Assembly (NCBI GenBank): GCA_900471605.1
Contig: UCEY01000016.1
Span: 124,001-188,000 of the forward strand
DNA length: 64,000 nt
Origin: Hyphomicrobiales bacterium
GTDB taxonomy: Bacteria; Pseudomonadota; Alphaproteobacteria; Rhizobiales; Rhizobiaceae
Direction of reading: 5' to 3'
The position numbers and the translations under genes were made by a program. The notes below the pieces were generated by a model. That model saw only the letters and a program-made list of their open reading frames with translations. It made no database searches and had not been told where the DNA came from. Positions 36,890 to 45,764 of the stretch are shown here, piece after piece (positions within the stretch are counted from its first letter, which is position 1; each line of letters starts with the position of its first letter).

Positions 36890-37303
36890 ATGGCCCGTCA
36901 TGTCATCGCCAAGGTCGACGAACTCGACATCGGCAAATCCAAGCTGGTGAAGGTCGCAGGCCGCGACATTGCCCTCTTCAACGTCAAGGGCGAGTTCTTC
37001 GCCATCGCCAATCGGTGCCCGCACGAAGGTGCCGACCTGTGCCGCGGCCAGGTCGTGGGGCTTGCCGAATCCGACGAGCCCGGCAAGGTTCGCATGACGC
37101 GGCACGGGGAACTCATCCGTTGTCCCTGGCACGGCTGGGAATTCGACATCCGCACCGGAAAATCCTGGTGCGACCCGGCGCGCACGAGGGTCAAGAGCTT
37201 CGACGTTTCCGTCGCCAAGGGCGGAGCGCTGACGGAAGGCCCCTATCAGGCCGAAACCTTCCCGGTCTCCATCGACGAGGACTATGTCGTCGTCGAGATC
37301 TGA
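36890..37303 (+). CDS. Rieske [2Fe-2S] protein, stand-alone
   Basis: A 137-residue Rieske domain. The cluster ligands are Cys43 and His45 (RCPHEG) and Cys78 and His81 (CPWHGW). The gap between the pairs is 32 residues, about twice the usual 15-17, because of an acidic insertion (LAESDEPGKVRMTRHGE). The rest (WEFDIRTGKSW) is typical. The ATG is the only well-placed start in the frame. No oxygenase large subunit or reductase is nearby, so its partner must be elsewhere, or it serves the amidohydrolases in an unknown way. Confidence 0.85.
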   Translation: MARHVIAKVDELDIGKSKLVKVAGRDIALFNVKGEFFAIANRCPHEGADLCRGQVVGLAESDEPGKVRMTRHGELIRCPWHGWEFDIRTGKSWCDPARTRVKSFDVSVAKGGALTEGPYQAETFPVSIDEDYVVVEI

Positions 37304-37349
37304 AGAACCAAGGCTCTATCCGTAAAGGTCCTCTCTGCCTGGATAGACG

Positions 37350-37384
37350 AAAAGCGCGGCAATCCCTCTTGCCGCGCTTTTTGC
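37350..37384. terminator. Bidirectional rho-independent terminator
   Basis: The stem AAAAGCGCGGCAA (37350-37362) pairs with TTGCCGCGCTTTT (37369-37381) around a 6-nt loop, with A/T runs on both sides. It lies between the convergent Rieske and thiolase genes. Confidence 0.85.
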
Positions 37385-37392
37385 TCGCTTGG

Positions 37393-38571
37393 TCAGATCA
37401 TTTCGAGCGCCAGCGCAATGCCCTGACCGCCGCCGATGCAGAGCGTCACGACGCCCCGCTTCAGACCGTCGCGCTGCATCGAATAAAGAAGCCTGGTCAT
37501 CAGGATCGCTCCCGTCGCGCCGATTGGATGGCCGTGCGCAACCGCCCCGCCCTCGACATTGGCGATGTCCTCCGGCAGTCCGAGCCCCTTGATCACCGCG
37601 AGCGGCACCGCGGCATAGGCCTCGTTGATCTCGATCCGCTCGATATCGCCGACCGTCCAGCCGGCCCGTTCCAGCGCCTGGTTGACGGCCGGGATCGGCC
37701 CGAGCGCGAACATGCCGGGTTCGACGGCGGCGACGCCATAGGACACCAGCCTCGCCATCGGCCGCAGGCCCTTGCTTTCCGCAAAAGCCCGGTCGGCGAC
37801 GATCATTGCCGCGGCACCGCTGTTGAGGCCGGGCGCATTGCCGGCGGTGATCGTGCCGTCGTCGCGGAAGGCCGGCTTCAATTTGGCGAGCGAGTCGATG
37901 GTCGTATCCGGCCTCGGCGTTTCATCGGCGGCAAAACTCTTCACGCCACCCTTCACCGGAATATCGATGCCGACGATCTCGGCTGCGAACCTGCCCTCCG
38001 CCTGAGCCGCGCTGAACCGCTGCTGAGAGCGCGCCGCCCAGCGGTCCTGATCGGCGCGACTGATCTGCTGTGAGGCGATCATGTCTTCCGTGTGCCAGCC
38101 GGAATGCCTGTCCGAGAATGCGTCGTGAAGACCGTCGAGCAGCATGCTGTCGAAAATCTCCGCATGGCCCATGCGATAACCCCAGCGGCCGCCGCTCATC
38201 AGGTAGGGTGCGCGGTCCATGTTCTCCATGCCGCCGGCGACCGCGGCCTTGGCATGGCCGAGCCAGATATCCTTGGCGGCACTCGCAATCGCCTCGGCAC
38301 CCGAACCGCAGACGCGGTTGACGGTGACCGCCGGCACGGAGACCGGCAGTCCGCCGTGGATCGCTGCCTGCCGCGCCGGGTTCATTTTATTGCCGGCCTG
38401 CACAACATTGCCCATGGTAACCGAGGCCACGTCGCCGGCGCTGAGACCGGAGCGCGCGATCGTCTCGCGGATCACCGCGGCACCGAGGTCGACGGCCGCA
38501 ATGCCGGCGAGCGAACCGTTATATTTGCCGATCGCGGTACGGACCGGCTGGACGATGACAACTTCAGACAT
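37393..38571 (-). CDS. Acetyl-CoA C-acyltransferase (thiolase)
   Basis: A 392-residue thiolase. The nucleophile Cys88 is in NRVCGSG; GHPIGATGA near 348 and the second catalytic Cys in TLCIGGGQG near 378 are in place. It cleaves 3-oxoacyl-CoA or condenses acetyl-CoA. It sits 8 bp after the ketoacyl synthase gene in a two-gene minus-strand operon divergent from a TetR regulator. Degradative acyl-CoA thiolase or biosynthetic acetoacetyl-CoA thiolase cannot be separated by sequence alone. Confidence 0.9.
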   Translation of the reverse strand: MSEVVIVQPVRTAIGKYNGSLAGIAAVDLGAAVIRETIARSGLSAGDVASVTMGNVVQAGNKMNPARQAAIHGGLPVSVPAVTVNRVCGSGAEAIASAAKDIWLGHAKAAVAGGMENMDRAPYLMSGGRWGYRMGHAEIFDSMLLDGLHDAFSDRHSGWHTEDMIASQQISRADQDRWAARSQQRFSAAQAEGRFAAEIVGIDIPVKGGVKSFAADETPRPDTTIDSLAKLKPAFRDDGTITAGNAPGLNSGAAAMIVADRAFAESKGLRPMARLVSYGVAAVEPGMFALGPIPAVNQALERAGWTVGDIERIEINEAYAAVPLAVIKGLGLPEDIANVEGGAVAHGHPIGATGAILMTRLLYSMQRDGLKRGVVTLCIGGGQGIALALEMI

Positions 38572-38579
38572 GGTAGCTC

Positions 38580-39884
38580 CTAGTTTGCGTTTTCATCAAA
38601 GCGACGCAGAATGACGCTGGCATTGACGCCGCCAAAGCCGAACCCGTTGGAGAGCGCGTATTCGACCTGTTGCGCCCGCGCCTGCGGACCGATGAGATCG
38701 AGGCCTTCGGCAAGCGGATCCGGATCTTCGAGATTGAGCGTCGGCGGCAATATGCCGTCGCGCAGCGCAAGCGCCGTGATGATAGCTTCCAGACCGCCCG
38801 CCGCACCGAGCAGATGCCCGGTTGCCGACTTGGTCGAGGAGATCGCCGGGCCGTTCTCGGTGCCGAAAATCGCCTTGATCGCCGCAAGCTCGCCTGCGTC
38901 GCCTACCTGCGTCGACGTGGCATGCGCGTTGAGATAACCGATCGCTTCCGGTGGAAGACCGGCCATCTGCAGCGCCCTCCGAACGGCTCTCTGGGCTCCC
39001 GAACCGTCGGAGGGACCCGCCGTCAAATGGTATGCGTCGGCGCTGGTGCCGTAGCCGACGACTTCGACCAGCGGCGTCGCGCCGCGGGCCAGCGCGTGTT
39101 CCAGCGTCTCGATAACGACGATGCCGGCGCCCTCGCCCATGACGAAACCGTCACGCGCGGCGTCGAACGGCCGCGATGCCTTTTCCGGCGTCTCGTTGAA
39201 CGCGGTGGAAAGGCCGCGGGCCGCCGCGAACCCGCCCAGCGCCACCCGGTTGATGCAGGCCTCGGTGCCGCCGCAGAGCGCCACATCCACCTCGCCGCTC
39301 CTGATCATCCGTACGCCGTCGCCGATCGCCTGGACGCTTGCGGCGCAGGCGGTCACCGGCGCGCCGATCGGGCCCTTGAATCCGTAACGGATGGAGACAT
39401 GGCCGGCCGCAAGGTTGACGAGGAAGGACGGCACGGTAAATGGCGACAGCCGACCGGCGCCGCGGGCATCGACCGTGCGCACCGCCTCGGCGATCGTGTG
39501 GAAACCGCCGATGCCGGAGGCGATGATGGTCGCGGTGCGGTCCTGCCTGTCATCCGTATCTGCCACCCAGCCGGACTGTTCCAGCGCTTGCCGCGACGCT
39601 TCGAGCGCGAATGCGATGAAGCGGTCCATCTTCTTGCGGTCCTTGTGCGGCACCGCGAGATCCATGTCGAAACCGAACTCGTCCTCGTCGATGCCGGGCA
39701 CGACGCCGCCGACCTTGGCGTCGATGTCCGGCACCATGTCGTCGGAGAGCCGGCGCAGCCCGGAACGCCCTTCGATCAGGCGGCGCCAGGTGGCTTCGAC
39801 CCCGCTGGCAAGCGGCGAAACCATGCCCATGCCGGTGATCACTATCCTGTCGCCCACTCTTCCCGCGTTCGATCTTGCCGACAT
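38580..39884 (-). CDS. Beta-ketoacyl-ACP synthase II-like protein
   Basis: A 434-residue condensing enzyme of the FabF type. The Cys-His-His triad is present: Cys180 (VTACAAS), His in LNAHATST near 320 and His in KSATGHLLGA near 356. It carries an unusually long start (SARSNAGRVGDR) and acidic insertion near 60-75 compared with housekeeping FabF. No acyl carrier protein or other fatty-acid genes are near; with the thiolase and the TetR regulator it looks like an accessory chain-length or special lipid system rather than general synthesis. Confidence 0.83.
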   Translation of the reverse strand: MSARSNAGRVGDRIVITGMGMVSPLASGVEATWRRLIEGRSGLRRLSDDMVPDIDAKVGGVVPGIDEDEFGFDMDLAVPHKDRKKMDRFIAFALEASRQALEQSGWVADTDDRQDRTATIIASGIGGFHTIAEAVRTVDARGAGRLSPFTVPSFLVNLAAGHVSIRYGFKGPIGAPVTACAASVQAIGDGVRMIRSGEVDVALCGGTEACINRVALGGFAAARGLSTAFNETPEKASRPFDAARDGFVMGEGAGIVVIETLEHALARGATPLVEVVGYGTSADAYHLTAGPSDGSGAQRAVRRALQMAGLPPEAIGYLNAHATSTQVGDAGELAAIKAIFGTENGPAISSTKSATGHLLGAAGGLEAIITALALRDGILPPTLNLEDPDPLAEGLDLIGPQARAQQVEYALSNGFGFGGVNASVILRRFDENAN

Positions 39885-39901
39885 GTTTCACCTCGATTTA
39901 A

Positions 39902-39944
39902 ATTTTGATCATCATATATCGCCCTTTTACATGACGATCAAAAT
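39902..39944. promoter_or_regulatory. Candidate TetR operator
   Basis: ATTTTGATCATCAT (39902-39915) and ATGACGATCAAAAT (39931-39944) form a 14-bp inverted repeat with one mismatch and a 15-bp spacer. It fills the centre of the 89-bp divergent space between the ketoacyl synthase gene and the TetR gene. Confidence 0.6.
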
Positions 39945-39973
39945 ATAAGAGTCAAGATGGCTTGAAGGAGAAG

Positions 39974-40549
39974 ATGATGAAGGTGACCCGCCAGGAAGCC
40001 GAGGAGAACCGCAGCCGCGTGGTGCTGAGAGCCGGCGAACTGTTCCGCGAATACGGCTTCGATGGCATCGGCATAGCCGACCTGATGAAGGCGGCGGGCC
40101 TGACGCATGGCGGATTTTACGGCCAGTTCAGATCCAAGGTCGATCTGGCTGCCGAGGCGTCGCGCCAGGCGCTTGCGCTCAACGTCGCCCTCTGGCGGGA
40201 GACCATGGGCCGCGCCCGCGGCAGGGCCTTGAAGGCGATCACCGGCATGTATCTTTCCCGGCCGAACCTGCTCGTCAGGGCCAAGGGCTGTACCTTCGCC
40301 TCGCTCTGCGCCGACGCCTCCCGCCAGGGCGAAGCGGTGCAAACCGTGTTCGCCGAGGGCATCGAAAACCACCTGCAGCTGCTCCAGGAGATCGTCGACG
40401 GCAATGGCGACGAGGAACGGCGCCGCAGGTCGATCGCCATCCTGTCGCAGATGGTCGGAGGGCTGACGCTTGCCCGTGCGGTCGGCGATGCGCCGCTGGC
40501 GGAAGAGATCCTCGCCGCCCTTCGCGACGAGCTGGAAACCCGCCACTAA
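39974..40549 (+). CDS. TetR/AcrR family transcriptional regulator
   Basis: A 191-residue one-domain regulator. The HTH is clear (FREYGFDGIGIADLMKAAGLTHGGFYGQF), followed by the alpha-helical ligand domain. The ATG at 39974 or 39977 follows an aaggag at 39965-39970. It is divergent from the ketoacyl synthase/thiolase operon with a dyad between, so it probably represses that operon; ligands of this family are often acyl-CoAs or aromatics. Confidence 0.88.
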   Translation: MMKVTRQEAEENRSRVVLRAGELFREYGFDGIGIADLMKAAGLTHGGFYGQFRSKVDLAAEASRQALALNVALWRETMGRARGRALKAITGMYLSRPNLLVRAKGCTFASLCADASRQGEAVQTVFAEGIENHLQLLQEIVDGNGDEERRRRSIAILSQMVGGLTLARAVGDAPLAEEILAALRDELETRH

Positions 40550-40709
40550 GTCGTTATACCGCAACGGAAATACTCCGGCGGTCCCGGCCTGCTCCCCCGG
40601 CCTGCTCCAAGAATTTGTTCCCGAAAGTGAAACGGCAGGAATTTCCTGCCTGTGCGGCCGTCGATTTCGCTGGCAATATCTCCCAAAACGCTGAATGCAG
40701 GAGAGAGCC

Positions 40710-42320
40710 ATGACGATCGCCAACCCATCCCGACGGACCCTTTTGCAGGCAGGCGGCCTGCTGCTGGCCTCGACGGCGCTGCCCACTTTCACGCTTGCTC
40801 AGGCGGCGCCCGCCGGTGGACGTCTGGTCGTCGCAGCCGATTCCGAGCCCAAGAACCTCAACCCCGCGATCGTCGCCTCGAACGGCGTCTTCTTCATTGC
40901 CAGCAAGGTGGTCGAGCCGCTTGCGGAAGCCTCCTTCGACGGCAAGGATGGCCTTGCACCGCGCCTTGCAACCTCCTGGGAAGGTTCGGCCGACGGCAAG
41001 TCGGTCACCTTCAAGCTGCGCGAAGGCGTGAAATGGCATGACGGCAAGCCGTTCACGTCGGCCGACGTCGCCTATTCGGCGCTCGCCATCTGGAAGCCGC
41101 TGCAAAACCTCGGCCGCCTCGTCTTCGCCAATCTCGAAACCGTCGAGACGCCGGACGCGACAACGGCCGTCTTCAAGTTCTCAAAACCCACGCCGCTGCA
41201 GCTCATCCGCAACGCCCTGCCGGTCGTCAGCAGCGTCGTGCCGAAACATCTTTACGAAGGCACGGATATCGCCACCAACCCCGCCAATGTGAAGCTGGTC
41301 GGCACCGGCCCTTTCAAGCTGACCGAATACAAGCCGGGCGAATATTACCGCCTGACCAGGAATGCCGATTACTGGGGCAAGGGCGAGCCGAAACTGGACG
41401 AGATCATCTTCCGCGTCCTGCCGGACCGGGCCGGCGCCGGTGCCGCACTGGAGGCGGAAGAGATCCAGCTCGCCGCCTTTTCCGCGGTGCCGCTCACCGA
41501 TCTCGCCCGCATCTCCAAGGTGCCGGGCATCAAGGTGATCTCCAAGGGCTACGAAGCGCTGACCTACCAGCTCGTCGTCGAGATTAACCATCGCCGCAAG
41601 GAGCTCGCCGACGTCAAGGTGAGGCAGGCGATCGCCCATGCGATCGACAGGAAGTTCGTGGTCGACACGATCTTCCTCGGCTACGCCGCCGCCTCCACCG
41701 GTCCGGTGCCGAAAAACGCCCCGGAATTCTACGACGCCAGCGTACCCACCTACGCCTTCGACACCGCCAAGGCGAATGCCCTGCTCGACGAGGCCGGCTA
41801 CAAGAAGGGCGCCAATGGCACCCGCTTCTCGCTGAAACTGCGCCCAGCGCCCTATTTCAACGAGACAAAGCAGTTCGGCGACTATCTGCGCCAGGCGCTT
41901 GCGGCCGTCGGCATCGATGCGCAGCTCGTCAATGCGGATGCCGCCGCCCACCAGAAGGCGGTCTACACGGATCATGATTTCGATCTCGCCATCGGCCCGC
42001 CGGTCTTCCGCGGCGACCCGGCGATCTCGACGACCATTCTCGTCCAGTCCGGCATTCCGGCCGGTGTGCCCTTCTCCAACCAGGGCGGCTACGAGAACAA
42101 GGAGCTCGACGGCATCATCGCCAAGGCGTCCGAAACGATCGACACGGCGGCCCGCACCGAGCTCTACAAGCAGTTCCAGAAGATCGTCGCCACCGACCTG
42201 CCGCTGATCAACGTCGCCGAATGGGGTTTTATCACGGTGGCGCGCGACACGGTGCAGAACGTCTCCAACAATCCGCGCTGGGCGGTGTCGAACTGGTCGG
42301 ATACGGCTCTGAAATCGTGA
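40710..42320 (+). CDS. ABC transporter substrate-binding protein, family 5 (Opp/Dpp-like)
   Basis: A 536-residue periplasmic receptor of the peptide/opine/nickel class. The start at 40710 has caggagaga before it; the N-terminus carries a Tat-like signal (PSRRTLLQAGGLLLAS) up to about residue 31. The signature KPFTSADVAYSALAI and the ARTELYKQFQKIV segment near the end are typical. It begins a five-gene importer operon followed by an aminotransferase. Peptides, opines, glycosides or amino-sugar acids are possible ligands. Confidence 0.88.
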   Translation: MTIANPSRRTLLQAGGLLLASTALPTFTLAQAAPAGGRLVVAADSEPKNLNPAIVASNGVFFIASKVVEPLAEASFDGKDGLAPRLATSWEGSADGKSVTFKLREGVKWHDGKPFTSADVAYSALAIWKPLQNLGRLVFANLETVETPDATTAVFKFSKPTPLQLIRNALPVVSSVVPKHLYEGTDIATNPANVKLVGTGPFKLTEYKPGEYYRLTRNADYWGKGEPKLDEIIFRVLPDRAGAGAALEAEEIQLAAFSAVPLTDLARISKVPGIKVISKGYEALTYQLVVEINHRRKELADVKVRQAIAHAIDRKFVVDTIFLGYAAASTGPVPKNAPEFYDASVPTYAFDTAKANALLDEAGYKKGANGTRFSLKLRPAPYFNETKQFGDYLRQALAAVGIDAQLVNADAAAHQKAVYTDHDFDLAIGPPVFRGDPAISTTILVQSGIPAGVPFSNQGGYENKELDGIIAKASETIDTAARTELYKQFQKIVATDLPLINVAEWGFITVARDTVQNVSNNPRWAVSNWSDTALKS

Positions 42321-42360
42321 TAATCTTCAGGGACTATCCGATTCAGAGGCGCTTTTCGGC

Positions 42361-43350
42361 GTGAACCGAGCCATTCGATTGATCAGACGTCGCGCGATCA
42401 GCAGCATTCCGGTGCTGCTGATCGTCGTTGTCCTGACCTTCCTCCTGCTCGAATCCGCCTCCGGCGATGCGGTCGACGCCTATCTCCTGTCGATCGGCGG
42501 CGGAGATGCGACGGTCGCCCAGTCGCTGCGTCAGGCTTACGGCCTCGACCAGTCGATGTTTGCCCGGCTGTGGCTGTATGTCTCGTCGCTGGCGAGGTTC
42601 GATTTCGGCTGGTCGGTCGCCTTCGGAAGGCCCGTCCTCGACCTCGTTCTGGAACGCCTTCCGAATACGTTGCTCCTGATGGGCAGCGCCACCGCGCTTT
42701 CATTCGGGTTCGGTTCGGCGCTCGGCATCGTCGCCGGATCAAAGCCTGAAAGCGTAAGAGACAGAGCGCTTTCGACCGGTTCCCTCATCCTTTACGCGAT
42801 ACCGAGCTTCTGGCTCGGCCTGGTGCTCAGCATCGTCTTTGCGGTGCAGCTTCGCTGGCTGCCGACCTCCGGCATCGAGACCATCGCCTCGGGCAAAACG
42901 GGTCTTGCACGCGCCATGGATATAGCAAGGCATCTCGTCCTGCCGGTCGCCGCACTTGCGCTGATCTACATGGCGCTATTCCTGCGGGTGATGCGTTGGG
43001 GCATGGCGGAGGTTTGGACACTGGATTTCGTGCTGTTTGCCCGCTCCAAGGGCTTGTCCCGTTTCCGCGTCGTGCTGCGCCATGTGGCGCGCAACGCGCT
43101 TCTGTCGCTCGTCACCATGCTCGGGCTGCAATCGGCCGCCATGCTCGGCGGCAGCGTCGTCATCGAGAGCATCTTTGCCATTCCCGGTTTCGGCCGGCTG
43201 GCGCAGGAGGCTGTCGGCGGCCGCGACGCGCCGCTGCTGATGGGCATCATCGTCGTCAGCGCCGTTCTGGTGATCTGCGTCAACCTGATCATCGACCTCG
43301 TTTACGCTGCCCTCGACCCGCGCGTCGGCGCCTCGGAGCGCGGCACATGA
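42361..43350 (+). CDS. ABC transporter permease (DppB-like)
   Basis: A 329-residue permease with six hydrophobic helices and the family N-terminus (RRAISSIPVLLIVVVLTFLLLE). The start is GTG at 42361, 40 bp after the receptor gene, and no strong ribosome-binding site precedes it. The cytoplasmic EAA loop is near 225-245 (ARSKGLSRFRVVLRHVARN). The stop is 10 bp before the second permease. Confidence 0.88.
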   Translation: MNRAIRLIRRRAISSIPVLLIVVVLTFLLLESASGDAVDAYLLSIGGGDATVAQSLRQAYGLDQSMFARLWLYVSSLARFDFGWSVAFGRPVLDLVLERLPNTLLLMGSATALSFGFGSALGIVAGSKPESVRDRALSTGSLILYAIPSFWLGLVLSIVFAVQLRWLPTSGIETIASGKTGLARAMDIARHLVLPVAALALIYMALFLRVMRWGMAEVWTLDFVLFARSKGLSRFRVVLRHVARNALLSLVTMLGLQSAAMLGGSVVIESIFAIPGFGRLAQEAVGGRDAPLLMGIIVVSAVLVICVNLIIDLVYAALDPRVGASERGT

Positions 43351-43360
43351 GAGGGCGCGC

Positions 43361-44191
43361 ATGAGGCTCGTTCGGCATCTCGTCCGCACGCCCGAAGGGG
43401 CGATCGGGCTCGCCATCCTCGCGGCCCTGGTACTCGTCGCGTTGTTCGCGCCGGTGCTGTCGCCGGGCGATCCGCTGCGCATCGCCGGCCGGGCGCTGCT
43501 GCCGCCCTTTGCCGACCCCGCCTTCCCGCTCGGAACCGACCGGCTCGGCCGCGACGTGCTGGCCGGCATCCTGCATGGAACCCGCACATCGCTGGCCGTC
43601 GGCCTTGCTGCGGCGCTTGCGGCGATCGCCATCGGCCTCTGCGTCGGCCTGACGGCCGGTTTTGCCGGCGGGCTGGTCGACGAGGGGCTGATGCGTGTCG
43701 TCGATGCCTTCCAGATTGTCCCGAGCTTCCTTCTGGCGCTCGCCTTCGTCAGCGTCATCGGCGCTTCCGTGCCGGTCGTGGTGCTGGCGATCGCGCTCGG
43801 CGCCTGGGCCGATCCGGCGCGGCTGACGCGGGCGCAGGTGCTTTCGATCCGCGAGCGGGATTACGTCGCCTCGGCGAGGGTGATCGGCATGCATCCCGCC
43901 GAGATCGCGTTGCGCGAAATCCTGCCCAACGCCCTGCCGCCGGTTCTGGCGCTATCGGCCATCATCGTCGCGGCGGCGATCCTCACCGAAGCAGCCCTTT
44001 CCTTCCTCGGCCTCGGCGATCCGAATGTCGTCACCTGGGGATCGATGATCGCCGAGGGCCGCAACATCCTGCGCTCCTCGCCGTCGCTGTCGATTTTTCC
44101 GGGCATAGCGCTGGTCGTGACCGTCGTCGGTGTCTACCTGTTCAGCGAAGGCCTGACCAAGGCGCTTGCCGGGCGGAGGCTGGAGCCGTGA
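43361..44191 (+). CDS. ABC transporter permease (DppC-like)
   Basis: A 276-residue second permease of the same importer. The DppC hallmarks FPLGTDRLGRDVLAG and EIALREILPNALPPV are present, with the usual helix before them. It overlaps the next ATPase start by 4 bp (GTGA), a sign of translational coupling. Confidence 0.88.
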   Translation: MRLVRHLVRTPEGAIGLAILAALVLVALFAPVLSPGDPLRIAGRALLPPFADPAFPLGTDRLGRDVLAGILHGTRTSLAVGLAAALAAIAIGLCVGLTAGFAGGLVDEGLMRVVDAFQIVPSFLLALAFVSVIGASVPVVVLAIALGAWADPARLTRAQVLSIRERDYVASARVIGMHPAEIALREILPNALPPVLALSAIIVAAAILTEAALSFLGLGDPNVVTWGSMIAEGRNILRSSPSLSIFPGIALVVTVVGVYLFSEGLTKALAGRRLEP

Positions 44192-44970
44192 ACCGACTTT
44201 GCGAGATCCGCGACCTGTCGGTCACCTATCGCGGCCAGGCGGTGCCGGCGCTGGACCGGATAGAGCTCGATATCGTCACCGGCGAGCGGCTGGCGATCAT
44301 CGGCGAAAGCGGATCGGGAAAAAGCACGCTGGCCCGCGGCATCGCCGGACTTTTGCCGCCCGGTATCAGGCTTTCGGGCGAGATGCGCTGGTCCTCCGGG
44401 CAAGCGCCCGCTCCCGGCCGCGACCTCGGTTTCGTTTTCCAGGATCCATCCGCGAGCCTCAACCCTGTCCTCACGATCGGCGAACAGGTGGCCGAGGGTG
44501 CTCGCCGGCACCTCGGCCTCTCGTGGAAAGAGGCCCATGCGCACGCGTTAAGAATGCTGGAGCGCGTGCATATTCCTCAGCCGGGCAAGGTGATGAACGC
44601 CTTTCCGCACCAGCTTTCCGGCGGCCAGCGGCAGCGCGTGGCCATCGCGGCAGCGCTTGCCGCAAAACCCGGCATCCTGATCGCCGACGAGGCGACCAGC
44701 GCGCTCGACATGGTCGTGCAGGCGCAGATCGTTTCGCTGCTCGACGAACTGGTGCGCGAAGCCGGCATGACCCTCATCTTCATCACCCACGACATCGCGC
44801 TCGCGTCAGGCTTTGCGGACCGGGTGGCGATCTTCAAGGATGGCAGGCTCGTCGAAACCGGCCCGACCGGCGCTGTCCTTGCATCTCCCAGGGAGGCGTA
44901 TACGAAAACGCTGATCGCCAGCCATCGCGATCTCACGACGCCTCCGCTCATCCGGGAGGCCGGATTGTGA
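44188..44970 (+). CDS. ABC transporter ATP-binding protein (DppD-like)
   Basis: A 260-residue ATPase with Walker A GESGSGKST, signature LSGGQRQRVAI and Walker B ILIADEATSALD. It starts at GTG overlapping the upstream permease and its stop overlaps the next gene (GTGA). The family usually has a C-terminal Cys-rich extension of oligopeptide type; it is short here, as in many rhizobial importers. Confidence 0.88.
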   Translation: MNRLCEIRDLSVTYRGQAVPALDRIELDIVTGERLAIIGESGSGKSTLARGIAGLLPPGIRLSGEMRWSSGQAPAPGRDLGFVFQDPSASLNPVLTIGEQVAEGARRHLGLSWKEAHAHALRMLERVHIPQPGKVMNAFPHQLSGGQRQRVAIAAALAAKPGILIADEATSALDMVVQAQIVSLLDELVREAGMTLIFITHDIALASGFADRVAIFKDGRLVETGPTGAVLASPREAYTKTLIASHRDLTTPPLIREAGL

Positions 44971-45764
44971 CCCTGCTCGCGATAAAAAACCTCTCGAAGC
45001 GTTTTTCCTCCGGCGGCCGCCGGGTCGCGGCCGTGGATGACGTTTCGCTGACGCTCGAACCGGGCGAGACGCTTGGGCTTGTCGGCGCCTCGGGAAGCGG
45101 AAAATCCACCCTCGCCCGCATCCTGATGCGGCTGTTGCCGGCCGATGCCGGTTCGATCCGTTTCGAGGACGAGGACTGGCTGGCCCTTTCCGGCGCCGAC
45201 CTGCGGCGCCGCCGGGCGAGGATGCAGATGGTGTTTCAGGACGTGCTCGGCGCTTTCAATCCGCGCGCCACGGTCGCTTCGGTGCTCGACGATCCGCTTC
45301 GCATCCACGCCATCGTGCCGAAGGCAGAGCGTCCCAAGGAAATCGCGGCACTCCTCGATCGCGTCGGCCTGCCCGCCAGCTATGCGGACCGGTCGATCCG
45401 CGAGGTTTCCGGTGGCCAGCGGCAGCGCATCGCAATTGCCCGCGCCATCGCCACAAAACCGTCGCTGATCGTGCTCGACGAGGCGGTGTCGGCTCTGGAC
45501 GTCTCGATCCGCGGCAAGATACTCGAACTGCTGGTCGAGCTGCAGGAAGAGCGTGGCATCAGCTATCTGTTCGTCTCGCACGATCTTGCCGTCCTGCGCG
45601 CCGTCTCGCACCGGATTGCCGTCATGGATGCCGGACGGCTCACCGAGACCGGGCCGATGCGGCAGGTGATCGAAAACCCGCAATCGCCTGCGGCAATGGC
45701 CTTGATCCATGCCGTACCGCGCCTCGTGACCGAACCGACGGAAGGACCATACCGTGACGTTTGA
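44967..45764 (+). CDS. ABC transporter ATP-binding protein (DppF-like)
   Basis: A 265-residue ATPase beginning at a GTG (44967) overlapping the previous stop. Walker A GASGSGKST, signature VSGGQRQRIAI and Walker B LIVLDEAVSALD are complete. It ends at a stop overlapping the aminotransferase start, so transport and metabolism of the ligand are coupled in one operon. Confidence 0.88.
   Translation: MTLLAIKNLSKRFSSGGRRVAAVDDVSLTLEPGETLGLVGASGSGKSTLARILMRLLPADAGSIRFEDEDWLALSGADLRRRRARMQMVFQDVLGAFNPRATVASVLDDPLRIHAIVPKAERPKEIAALLDRVGLPASYADRSIREVSGGQRQRIAIARAIATKPSLIVLDEAVSALDVSIRGKILELLVELQEERGISYLFVSHDLAVLRAVSHRIAVMDAGRLTETGPMRQVIENPQSPAAMALIHAVPRLVTEPTEGPYRDV

Noticed and set aside
36890..37303. 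Nitrite reductase small subunit
   Set aside because: The Rieske ligands fit, but there is no large subunit nearby and the enlarged ligand spacing is unlike NirD.
38580..39884. Housekeeping fatty-acid synthesis locus
   Set aside because: No acpP, fabD, fabG or fabH nearby and a TetR-controlled pairing with a thiolase.
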